From NCBI GenBank assembly GCA_004380135.1, contig QXCR01000047.1, positions 248,001-312,000 on the forward strand: a stretch of DNA of 64,000 nt, in the 5' to 3' direction. Shown here in pieces: positions 22,230-31,739 of the stretch (positions within the stretch are counted from its first letter, which is position 1; each line of letters opens with the position of its first letter). The stretch comes from Stemphylium vesicarium (taxonomy: Eukaryota; Ascomycota; Dothideomycetes; Pleosporales; Pleosporaceae). The notes under the pieces are model-generated. The model made no database searches. It was not told where the DNA came from and saw only the letters and a list, made by a program, of their open reading frames with translations. Made by a program: the position numbers and the translations under genes.

Positions 22230-23365
22230 ATGGCTCCTCAGCAGGCTCTCGTCAATCTCTCGCCAGCTGAGCTGTCGTTTTTGCGCTCCACCCTGTCACA
22301 GACGCCGCCCATCCGTCTCGATGTCACAAAGGGCCCGCGCGACTTTCGCTCCATGCGCGCCGAGTATGACGTACTGCCCAGCGCAAACGGCAGCGCGCGC
22401 ATTGCCCTAGAGGACGGCACCGAGGCGCTGGTGGGAGTCAAGGCCGAGGTGGAAAAGTCACGCCAGCGCCCGACGCTGGGCGAGCAAGAGGAGGACCTGG
22501 AGATGGGCGACGGGGACGAGAAAGAAGAAAGCAAGGGCAAGGGCCAGAATGCATGGGTCGAGATGAGCGTAGAGGTGCCAGGATTCCGCGAGGACGACGC
22601 TCTGCCCGTATTCCTTTCTTCCATGCTCACCGAGAGCTTGCTTGCCAGTGGGGAGCTCAAGGACCGACTGTACATCAACAGGCGCTTTCACTGGAAGCTC
22701 TACGTCGACGTAAGAAAACATTGCATCTGCTGGCCACCACTTTTATTGACCATGTGCAGATCCTCCTGCTATCACCACCCCTGTCCTACCCGCTCGCTTT
22801 GCTGTCCATGACCACCCACCTGGCCCTCCTCACCACACATCTTCCAGCCCTCAAGTCAGAAAAGGACGAAGACCCTCTTTTCGACGATGACTGGGACGCG
22901 GCCGTGCCTCTATACCCCAAGCAGGCAGGCACGAACAAGACTGCTCCTCAGCTAGGGAAGCCGCCCGTCATAATACTAGCCATGGCAGTTGGCTCAAATA
23001 TCATATTCGACCCGGCCAAGGAGGAATTGGCAGTAGCAGATGCCGTCCTCGCCGTCGCATGCACAAATTCCACAACCTCCTCCACCGGCGCGCGCATAGT
23101 ATCGATACGTACCATTGATCCACCATCGCATCTTACACCACCGGGTGTGCCCAACTCGATGAACTCGGCGACTGGTGGTACTGCTCCCACATCCAGTGCT
23201 GATGCCCTCACCCAACGCGAGCTACTAGCTACATCGGGGGTATGGACACCACCGCGAGGCGGCATGAAGAGAGGCTTGATTTCGCAAGTGACCAAGATGG
23301 TTGTAGAGAATGGAGGGGTTGCCGAAGAGGTCATTGGTGCACTGGCCGCCATCGAAGTAGGCTGA
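22230..23365 (+). CDS. RRP42: Exosome complex subunit Rrp42 (RNase PH fold)
   Basis: The protein has 361 residues in two exons, 22230..22709 and 22760..23365, with a 50-nt GTAAGA/CAG intron at 22710..22759. The N-terminal LSPAELSFLRSTL, the acidic insertion rich in E/D/K at about residues 75-110, and the spliced FHWKLYVDILLLSPPLSYPLALLSMTTHLALL are typical of Rrp42. The C-terminal half has ILAMAVGSNIIFDPAKEELAVADAVLAVAC, the strand-helix pattern of RNase PH proteins. Rrp42 is one of the six catalytically inert ring subunits of the nuclear and cytosolic RNA exosome. The acidic insertion and a Ser/Thr/Pro-rich segment (about residues 280-310) make it longer than the yeast protein. Confidence 0.9.
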
Positions 23366-24231
23366 AGAGAGGGCGCTACGTAAGCAACCTGCAATAACGT
23401 CCCACCAAGAGCTTGGAATGGAATCGTGTCAAAGGCTCTGCGCCAACGCAAGGCCTAGTTGACCTGGGACTTGAGTCAAGGGTGAAACCAGAAACTGCTC
23501 CCAAGGTCTGACATGAAAGTCGTCTCAAGGTGTACATGCTTCGCACTACTCGATACTTGCCCAGCAGCCTTGCGCTAGCAAACGAGATATCAAAATACTT
23601 TGCTTTTGAGCTTCTACAGCCAAGCACATGTAGATGAATGAAATCACAACACATCATTGACAAGATTGCTCTTGCCCTATGCGGGAAGACGGAACGTTGG
23701 TGTGTGTTTGATGGAGAACATCGGCCGAATAGTGGAACACGACCCTTGTAGCGTATCAGAAGAACAGAGCGTCAACCTCACTTTCCGTGTCATGCATCAC
23801 AGGAAAATCAAGCAAACATGCCGGTTTTCTAAATTACCCAACTTGCTTTTCCGGCATCCCCATGCATTCCGCGTGAGGGATCGGCCCCCATTGGGCTAGT
23901 GCAAGTGACATGTCAGCTGCATCTTCCACGTCAATTGCGAACTTTCCCACGATGATGCCGTATACACCGCCCTTCATTCGTTAAGATCAGCTGCTTGTAC
24001 CCGTGAGCACTTTCTGGGCGCATACAGAACCCGTTTTCTGCATACGATCTACGTTGCACGAACCGCCCCGCACCGACGTCGCAAGGCGGCAAGCAATCTG
24101 ACGGCATCTCGTATCTGGGCCGCGTGTAAACCAGAGTGTAAGGAGGCAGCAACGACACCACCACCACTACTACTACGCATCCAAAACGCCTAGCCTTGCA
24201 GTTTTGAAAAGAAAGGAAGATTCAAGGAGCC
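23366..24231. other. Intergenic region between RRP42 and F-box genes
   Basis: About 870 nt. It contains the 3' UTR of RRP42 and the promoter of the F-box gene. A pyrimidine- and ACCACC-rich stretch at about 24140-24175 lies just upstream of the F-box start. No gene is supported. Confidence 0.4.
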
Positions 24232-25083
24232 ATGATGGACCTTCACCACCAGTCACATTTCTCAGCCTTCACTCGCTTCTCCGACATGCTTAAGGACACG
24301 ACGGGGCGGCGTAAGCACAGCGCCTCAGCCCAATCTTTCCGCAATCCGTCCATCATCACGCTACCCCAAGACCCAGAGACCAGTTCCATCCGCTCCCGCG
24401 ACTCGGAGTTCTCGCGGGACAGTCGACGGAGCAGCATGGGCAACTACGCAGACCGGATGCGCCAACTCTTCACGCCATCGACACAGCCACCACACCACCA
24501 AAAGCGCAACATTGACGACCTGCCCGCCGAAGTCCTGCAGCACATTTTCGTGCACCTCGAGTTCTGGGAGCTGCTGCGCTGCCAGCGCGTCTCGCGAGCC
24601 TGGCGCTGCCTCGTCCCCGGCGACTCGCCACTGCTCGCAGAAATGCTCTATCTAAAACCATCCCGCAGTCTGCAAATTTACAACATGGTGCCCACGACGT
24701 TTGACTTTGAGCTTGAAATCTCGCCCCAGAGTATAGAATCTGGTCCGCAGCCGTCCGGCACCCGCTTCTCTGTCGGCGTGCGCAATGAGATTACCGTGAT
24801 GAGACGCTGTCTCGGCCTCATACGCACCAGCCAGGAAATCGTGTTTCATCCGGTTATTCTCGATTTTAACTTTTGGGTCAAGCATGAGAGTGTGTTACTG
24901 GGCAGGAAGGATGGGTCGTGGAGGGGTATGCTGGTTTCGATGCCGCCGTTGAGGGAACTGACGTTGAGGCATGGGCGGAAGAGAAGTGTGGTCAAAGTGT
25001 TGAGTGTAGCGGATGGAGAGGATGGAGTTAGGTTGGGGGAATTGTTTGACGTTATGGATGAGTGGATGCGGAGGATGATATGA
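24232..25083 (+). CDS. F-box protein
   Basis: A single exon encodes 283 residues. A disordered Ser/Arg-rich N-terminus (about residues 1-85, with SRDSRRSSMGNY) precedes an F-box at about residues 93-130 with the core IDDLPAEVLQHIFVHLEFWELLRCQRVSRAWR. F-boxes bind Skp1 and recruit a substrate to the SCF ubiquitin ligase. The C-terminal 150 residues contain no repeat such as WD40 or LRR that I recognise, so the target is unknown. The start has two adjacent ATGs (24232 and 24235). It is convergent with the kinase gene, with only 172 nt between the stops. Confidence 0.8.
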   Translation: MMDLHHQSHFSAFTRFSDMLKDTTGRRKHSASAQSFRNPSIITLPQDPETSSIRSRDSEFSRDSRRSSMGNYADRMRQLFTPSTQPPHHQKRNIDDLPAEVLQHIFVHLEFWELLRCQRVSRAWRCLVPGDSPLLAEMLYLKPSRSLQIYNMVPTTFDFELEISPQSIESGPQPSGTRFSVGVRNEITVMRRCLGLIRTSQEIVFHPVILDFNFWVKHESVLLGRKDGSWRGMLVSMPPLRELTLRHGRKRSVVKVLSVADGEDGVRLGELFDVMDEWMRRMI

Positions 25084-25255
25084 AGATTCAGTGGAGAGGG
25101 GAGGATTGCCTAAATTGAAGTTAGATACTCGTTTTGTTAGTCGAATTGTACATATCAGATACAACTCAAACTCACTTTCCAAAAGCGCATGCCTAAATCT
25201 TTCTATTTGGGTATCTACGCCTTCTGAATGCAACGCTAATTCGCTTCTTAGCACC

Positions 25256-27310
25256 TCACGTCTTCAGACTCTGTACCAGTCTCCTGATCTCGTCCTTGAC
25301 TTCATCACAGCTCAAACGCTTCTGCTCATCGCCCTGAATCATATCGTTGATCAACTGCTGCACCTGCTCGCCCACATCCCCCTGGCTCAGCGCAAACCCA
25401 TCCGGGAAAAGCCCTCTCCGCAACTCAGTTAAAGCAGCTATGCGCTCCATGCGCGTGCTGAACTTTTGCAACATCTCAAACGCAACCACGCCCAGCGCGA
25501 AAACATCGAGCTTCTCATTGATACCACTGCTTACCGACGGGCGGTAGAATTCGGTACCCACCGGCTTGGTGAAGCCCTCGGGCATTGTGCAGCTATCGCT
25601 CAACGCAGCTACTAATCCAAAGTCGCCGATGCGCGGCGTCATGTGCAGGCGGGTGCGCTCGGGGCAGGATTTACAGCTCGACATGTCGATGGAGCCGTAT
25701 GGTTGATGGCGTGCAGTCGAGAGCGACAAGAATACGTTGGCTGGTTTAAGGTCGCGATGGACGACGCCTTGAGCGTGTAAGTACTCTACTCCCGATACGA
25801 TATTGTTCAACATCTCCAGCGATACGCAGGGGTGGAAGCAATGTTGGCCGGGCGGTTGCGTGATGGATCCAGGCTGGTCGGACGAGAGGAAGGTAGCGAG
25901 ATTGGTTTCGCAGAGGCTCATTTGTACGTTGAGCGTAAGGACGGGTCCGAGACTGCGGTTTTGCATCAAGTGATGTGGCGCGTCGCTGTTGGAAATCATG
26001 CTGTCCGACATTTCGGAAAGTGTTTCTTGGGAATACGGCATGTGTGATCTGGGAATGTTCTCGATATCGTCGTCCTCTTCCTCTTCGTCCGCATCCTCTA
26101 CGGCACTCATTCGAGACTTGGTTGATGATATCGTCGCTATCGTCATCTGACTTGCGTGACTACCGCGTCTTTTTGTGCGTCTTGTTTGCATGGATGTTTC
26201 TTTGACGGAGACACTAGCACTTTCACTCTGGGGCGCGCCTGTGCCATCTCCGGGTTCGCTGAATTCAAAGATGATGCCAGCGCTGTTGTCGTTGTCCGTC
26301 TTGAGTAGAGGTTCATCAAAACTCAGACTATCCAACTTGGAGCGCAAATCATCGGTTCCCGTGGATAGAGAAGGGAAAGCGGCTCGATCCTCCAGGAGAC
26401 GATCATCTCGCAGCACTGTTATATCTGGTGTGCTTGCGGTCTCGGTAGGCAATGTAGTAAACTCCAGCCAGGCGTTATGGTATCGAACGATGTTGTTATG
26501 ATCGAATCGAGCGAGTGAGCGAACTTCCTCAAGCATGCTTTCTAGTTCTTCCGGTCCATGCTCCTGTATCTTCGCAACCTTGGCGGGGCTTACTGGGATC
26601 CTCTTAACAGCGTAGAATGAGCCATCAAGTTTATGTTTGGCTTTGAAGACCTTGCCGTATCCTCCCTTTCCCACGATTTCTAGTTCTGAGAACTCGCGGA
26701 TATAGCGATCGGTCTGTAGATAGGGGTAGCCCCGTAGCTGTAGATGTACCGGAGCTGGAATTCCAGACATGATGTCGAAATCCATAGACGGTTGTGGAGG
26801 TACATGTTGATGCAGCCCGTTCCCTGGTCGTGCTATCAAAGCCTGCGAAGACACTTCAGGAATGACTGAAAGCTTGCTTAGATTACTTCGAGTGAGTCGA
26901 TTGATGCCCTCATTTGCAGTGCTTCGATGACCCTGCATCTCATCGCTCGCATATGCATCGTCCACATTGTTGGATATCTGGCGGGCGATTTCCTTGTACG
27001 AAGCCCTGCCCAATCGTTGGGCCTCTGGATCAGAAGGGTCTTTGCCCAGCTGATCTGCGACTTCTCGAATCGTTCTTTCCTCCAGCAATGAATGTAGCAA
27101 AAGATCCCGGACGTTTTGTGCTGAGTTTTGTCGCAGGTCTAGATGAGGTCGATGGGGTTGAACTGGGTGTCCCGAAGAAGCGGAGTCTAGAGTGTGGATC
27201 CTCGACAAGACACTATCCTGATGCGATTCGCTTGCTTCTTCGTACTCGCTTTCCTCATCAGACGAGTCTGAACTAGACGATGAGTCGCCCGGCCTGCGAA
27301 ACATGGACAT
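25256..27310 (-). CDS. eIF2-alpha kinase-like (HRI/PEK-type) protein kinase
   Basis: An intronless gene for 684 residues. A disordered acidic N-terminus (DSSSSSDSSDEESEYEEASE) is followed by the kinase domain from about residue 205. Visible landmarks are the glycine loop VGKGGYGKV, the lysine of YAVKRI (about 236), and a long insertion at about 280-460 rich in acidic and Ser residues, which is the hallmark of eIF2 kinases. The catalytic loop VVHRDLKPANVF is near 516-528, and DFG is at about 563-565. After it comes ALGVVAFEMLQKFSTRMERIAALTELRRGLFPDGF, closely matching the PEK-family helix that follows the activation segment. Such kinases phosphorylate eIF2-alpha to reduce translation under stress. 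The segment normally ending in APE reads GTEFYRPSV, an unusual sequence that may weaken or alter activity. Confidence 0.85.
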   Translation of the reverse strand: MSMFRRPGDSSSSSDSSDEESEYEEASESHQDSVLSRIHTLDSASSGHPVQPHRPHLDLRQNSAQNVRDLLLHSLLEERTIREVADQLGKDPSDPEAQRLGRASYKEIARQISNNVDDAYASDEMQGHRSTANEGINRLTRSNLSKLSVIPEVSSQALIARPGNGLHQHVPPQPSMDFDIMSGIPAPVHLQLRGYPYLQTDRYIREFSELEIVGKGGYGKVFKAKHKLDGSFYAVKRIPVSPAKVAKIQEHGPEELESMLEEVRSLARFDHNNIVRYHNAWLEFTTLPTETASTPDITVLRDDRLLEDRAAFPSLSTGTDDLRSKLDSLSFDEPLLKTDNDNSAGIIFEFSEPGDGTGAPQSESASVSVKETSMQTRRTKRRGSHASQMTIATISSTKSRMSAVEDADEEEEDDDIENIPRSHMPYSQETLSEMSDSMISNSDAPHHLMQNRSLGPVLTLNVQMSLCETNLATFLSSDQPGSITQPPGQHCFHPCVSLEMLNNIVSGVEYLHAQGVVHRDLKPANVFLSLSTARHQPYGSIDMSSCKSCPERTRLHMTPRIGDFGLVAALSDSCTMPEGFTKPVGTEFYRPSVSSGINEKLDVFALGVVAFEMLQKFSTRMERIAALTELRRGLFPDGFALSQGDVGEQVQQLINDMIQGDEQKRLSCDEVKDEIRRLVQSLKT

Positions 27311-27895
27311 TGCGAACGAAAAGAGCAGTGGTTGTAAGCCAACGGGTTTAATACAGGCCAGCTGCTGGCAAACAGATTCTTATGCGCTAATTGATGCACC
27401 TGGAGTCATTCAATGATTCTTGGACGGAAAGAAGCGAATGCGGTTGTGTGGTGGTCGTACTTGCTGTTGTGCCGTGAAGCTGCAGCGTCGAGTGAAGCCC
27501 AACTCGATGCCAACAGCTGAACATGCAGGGCCCCCATGAGTACGCAATGTCTAGGCAAACATCGATTATCGTGGAAATTGATGGAAGCGCAACGTGTCCC
27601 CTTAATTTGAAGGCGGAGAGCACAGTAGAAGACTGTCATCTGCTAGTCGGAAGGGCGCACAGGCGAGAGTGGGCCGCATCTAGCGGAAGCCGGTAGCGCG
27701 TCATAGCACGTGCTCAGGCGATAGCAAGCAATTCACTTTCGCGAACTTGCTCACAACTGATGCGGAAGCACTCCTGAGCGCGACTAGACTTGCTTTCGCT
27801 CCCTGGTAGAACTGAACGAACATGTCACGTTCAACTACCTCGTTACACCCCCACTTCGTCCCAATGTGCGGCTGATCAGCCAAACTCAAAGCATT
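27311..27895. other. Divergent promoter between kinase and disordered-protein genes
   Basis: About 585 nt separating two divergent starts. No motif or RNA gene stands out. Confidence 0.4.
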
Positions 27896-29185
27896 ATGCC
27901 ACGTCAACTCCCATGGGCTAAGAAAGGTTCGGGCACTCGAACGCAAGTAAAACCAGCAGACCCGCGCCCTTCCGCTGCATCGCGCATCCATGATATTGAC
28001 GATGACTTCTTCGAAAACACAGTATTGGCAAGCAGCAGCAAAAGCACGAAGCAAGCCAACGAGTCAGACGATGATCCCCCCAATCTCCCAGCAGAACCAT
28101 TAACGCCCCGTACAAAGTCCAGCCCCAAAGATGCGTTCCGGAGGGGGCGGGATGAATCATCTTCGCCGCCTCCAGTTGGAGATATTGACCAGCCACTCGT
28201 TGAAGGCATGCACAAAGCGGTCACCAGGTGGGACTTGCGCGATGACAGGTGGATGATGGTTGAAGACGAGTTTCTCGAGACCGCCAAGCTATTCACGAGA
28301 CATTTGCATATTGCAGAATATGATAAACTCAAAGAGATGATCGATGCGAAGAAGAAGGGTACAGAAGCGGCCAGGCCAGTAGTTGCCAGTGCGAAAATAT
28401 CTACCAGCGGAGCTATGAAGGAAAAGGCCAAAGTCCAAGAGCAGAGGCAGAAGAGGGCCATCCGGGATGTATTTGCGTTGCAGGACGACGATGAAGAGGA
28501 ACACGAGCGAGCCGCAACTTCAATCCGCACTATACACAGCAAAACCACGCTGTCAACTTCTGGCCTCAGACGAGCTCCCGCGGCTGTGGTAAAGCAGCCA
28601 CCGACATCGACCGTAGCTTCAGACAGCGACAGCGAAGATCTAGACGCGCCGCGGCACCCTGCAAAGTCAGCCTCCAAACCCACCCCAGCCAAAACCAGCA
28701 GCACACCAGATACACCAAAAGCTGCCTTTTCGCCCGCACCCAATACGAGCCTTGCGACCCCTACATTCACCAAACCAGCACCGCCTCGCACCGCAGCAAA
28801 ATCGCGCTCAAGAATAAGTCGCGCAACTCCCTTTGACATGCTCGACGATTGGGTACCGAGCAAGCCGCAACCGCAACCATCCTCGCCAAAAGCTTCACCG
28901 GACCGGCGTGCTGGGCCGCTAATAGTAGCGTCTCATACACCGACTGCGAAATTGGCTGCCTCACGCTCGTTCGATTCTTCCCATGATTCGAAACTTGGCG
29001 CGCATGCGCGATCGGCGAGTTTGAATGGGGATATTGAGCCGTCGCAGAAAGAGGTGGAGGGGGGTGGCAGGAGCAAGGAGCTTGCAGATCGGCTTGCGAA
29101 GCGCAAGGCTGAGCGTGAGAAGTGTGATGGGGAGAAGAAGAGGAAGACTGCGAATGCGGATGACATACCCACTTTTTTGTTTTGA
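27896..29185 (+). CDS. Uncharacterised disordered protein
   Basis: An intronless gene for 429 residues. It begins MPRQLPWAKKGSG and ends ADDIPTFLF; terminal motifs this distinctive around a disordered middle often mark conserved fungal proteins. Residues about 100-165 form the only clearly folded part, with two helices around RWDLRDDRWMMVEDEFLETAKLF and HIAEYDKLKEMIDAK. The rest is Ser/Pro/Lys-rich and acidic (LQDDDEEEHERA, SDSDSEDLD), with a basic helical region near the end (ADRLAKRKAEREK). Composition suggests a nuclear protein. I do not recognise the family and assign no function. ATG 27896 is the first in frame after the upstream stop. Confidence 0.7.
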   Translation: MPRQLPWAKKGSGTRTQVKPADPRPSAASRIHDIDDDFFENTVLASSSKSTKQANESDDDPPNLPAEPLTPRTKSSPKDAFRRGRDESSSPPPVGDIDQPLVEGMHKAVTRWDLRDDRWMMVEDEFLETAKLFTRHLHIAEYDKLKEMIDAKKKGTEAARPVVASAKISTSGAMKEKAKVQEQRQKRAIRDVFALQDDDEEEHERAATSIRTIHSKTTLSTSGLRRAPAAVVKQPPTSTVASDSDSEDLDAPRHPAKSASKPTPAKTSSTPDTPKAAFSPAPNTSLATPTFTKPAPPRTAAKSRSRISRATPFDMLDDWVPSKPQPQPSSPKASPDRRAGPLIVASHTPTAKLAASRSFDSSHDSKLGAHARSASLNGDIEPSQKEVEGGGRSKELADRLAKRKAEREKCDGEKKRKTANADDIPTFLF

Positions 29186-29511
29186 GGGCTTGTGTATTCA
29201 AGGTGGGGGTGTTTTGGTATCTTGTTTTGGTCAGCGATTGGTGTACCCAGCTTGTGTGGATTTGAAGCGTTTTGACGGACTTGGCATTTGCGATTACAGT
29301 GACGAGACAGTAGGATCATAATATGGAATATCGTCTCACTCGTTGATAATCGTTCTTTGGTGCAAGACGAACATATCGCTTGTTTGCAATAAGGAGCCGT
29401 ACGGTAAATAGATATCTTGTTCTCCACGCCACCGGCTCGTGAGCGCGTCAGAGGGAGGGTGTTCAGAACCAGTAAAATTCCTCCCCAACAAGAATCCCCT
29501 ATCTCTAACAC
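29186..29511. terminator. Convergent 3' region
   Basis: About 330 nt between convergent stops, presumably overlapping 3' UTRs. Nothing else seen. Confidence 0.4.
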
Positions 29512-31739
29512 TTAACCGAACATCTTGTCCAAGAAGCGGTTGAACGCGTTCGTCTCGGGCTTCTCGACGTAGGTGCGGTGGTACTCTTCAATCTCTGCCA
29601 AATCAGTGATGAGGTCGGCTTTGTGTGACGGGATCCACTTCGTCTTCTTGAGGACCTTCCAGCCGAAGAAGAGAGTCGGGAAAATGAAGACCCTGCAATT
29701 ATGTTAGTGTCCTGCAGTGTTGTATCGAGGAAAGGGGCGAAGGCTTACATCAGGTATGAGAACAAAAAGGACGGTACGTCCCAGTATCCCTTCAAAAAGA
29801 CCGTGTAACCGCCCACAAAGGTCATGATGAAGGTGCAAACAAGGCCGTACCATGCGGCATATGGCTGGCCCCATCCCTTGTATGGCAGCGTATCGCGATC
29901 CAATCCCTGTACATGGCACGCCTTGTAGAAGCGCAAGAAGGTGAAGCACATGACGCTGAAGTTGATGAGCTGGGATGCAGTGACTAGACTGACGAACCAG
30001 TTCAGCACGACAGCTGAGTTCTCGCCAAGCTGGAGGAAGGAGAGCAGGGAGATCAAAAGAACGACCAAGACGCAGTAGAAGGGTACACCTTGCTTCGTGC
30101 ACTTGGTGAGAACTTTGGGTGCTTTGCCTTCGAGTGCAAGACCAAAGAGAGAGCGAGATGCGCAGTAGACGTAAGAGTTTCCGGCAGAGAAAGCAGATGC
30201 GAGGACACCAGCGTTGACAACATGCGGCAGTCCTTCGATGCGAAGTCGGTTCATGGCGATGACATAGGGTGAGGCTGCAGCGCCAGGCTTTCCGTCTCGG
30301 AAGGCACCAATCAATTCGGGGTCGTTGAACGGGACGTTGATTCCCACAGCCAAAGACCCAAGTACGAAGAAAGTGGTGAGACGGTAGAAAACGGCGTTGT
30401 AGGCGCGCGGCATGACTTTGCGTGGGTTCTCAGTCTCTCCCGCTGCCATGGAGACGTAGTCGGGTCCGGCAATCGTGAAGGAAGCCTGAATCAAGCACTG
30501 TAGGAAGCCCAAGAAACGTCCGAGTTGGCCATCGTAGTAGAGCTCTGTGAAGCTGCCAGGGTTCTTCCAGTATCGGAATCCGTAGCGGTCCTTCTCTGGA
30601 TTACCTCCCAACATGGAGATGAAAGTGAAAATGAGCAGGCCGATGATGAGGAGGACTTTGTAGATGGAAAGTCAGTATATACTGCACGTCCACTTCGTCG
30701 AAGCAAACTGACCTTTGCCAATCGCGGCCCAGAACTCCGTTTCTCCGTACCATTTTACTGCCATCATGTTTATGACGCTATAGGGTTGTTAGCTTCTTCT
30801 TCGAGCGCGCTCGCGGAGGCATGAACAAGGTGATGCGCTCGCTCCACACGAAATGAAACCTAGTTCAGAGTCTGATAGATCCAAACATGGAGAAAAGGTA
30901 GGGATGTGTAGTTCGCTGCTGACTGAAAAGTACGAAAAGCGCTTTTTTGCTCGATACCGAGCATTGGGATAGTGGAAAGGTGACGTACGCATAGAGGACG
31001 AGAACGATGGCAATGATGGCACCGGTAGGCACGATATCACTCCAGAAGCCGATGATGACGTTGCAAGCCACAATTTCAAAGGGCACCAGGGCTGCCTCAA
31101 AGACGAAGAAGTTCCATCCGGCCGCGAAGCCGAAAGCATCGTCTACATAGCGTCCTGCGAATCGGATGAATGGCGAAGAGATGGGGAGGAAGGTGACCAT
31201 TTCAGCAATACCTAGTGATCTGCATTAGCTCAAGCTCACATCACAGGGCATGCGATGAAACAAGTTGCTTTGGGCGGCTCAAAAAGCGCTTGGGCATTGT
31301 CGCAATGGGTACAGGTTGTCGCTTTGGGGGGAATGGAGAGTCTCACTAAGCGTCACGGCCAAGATGACGGTACACCTGCTCGTTGTTAGCTTTATTCCTA
31401 GTGCCAGCGCCTTTGGTGTATTGCTGTGCATCCGCGAATTTTGCAAGGAACTCACCATAACGAGAAGGCGATGAAGAGAGACCCAGGGCCTCCGTTCATC
31501 AAACCTCGACCGATTTGAACATAAAGGGCTGTTCCAATTGTTCCACCGATACCTATGAGTTGGATATGTCTGCTTTTGAGCTTGCGATGTGTGTTATCGC
31601 TGACTGATCTCACAGATCCAACCGTGCTGGAGCGGCGAGGACCAACGTCGTGGTTGTTTTGTTCTTCATCGACGACGTAGCCCTGGTTCTTCACCTCATA
31701 AGATGTGCCAGTCTCAAAATCTCTGCCGGTAGAGGTCAT
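29512..31739 (-). CDS. Amino-acid permease (AAT family)
   Basis: The protein has 562 residues in six exons: 31739..31456, 31375..31347, 31211..30989, 30777..30713, 30655..29749 and 29692..29512. All introns are GT-AG (56-211 nt), and exon 2 is only 29 nt. The N-terminus is cytosolic. The first helix has the AAT signature HIQLIGIGGTIGTALYVQIG. Later landmarks are IAEMVTFLPISSPF, the spliced YAVINMMAVKWYGETEFW, and SFTIAGPDYVSMAAGETENPRK, which is diagnostic of fungal amino-acid permeases. About twelve helices are visible. The soluble tail reads HKADLITDLAEIEEYHRTYVEKP. It should import amino acids with protons at the plasma membrane. The specific substrate cannot be read from sequence. Confidence 0.93.

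Noticed and set aside
27904..28863. 319-codon open frame on the minus strand
   Set aside because: It is antisense to the disordered-protein gene. Its Ser/Leu-rich content mirrors Asp/Glu/Lys-rich codons of the sense strand.
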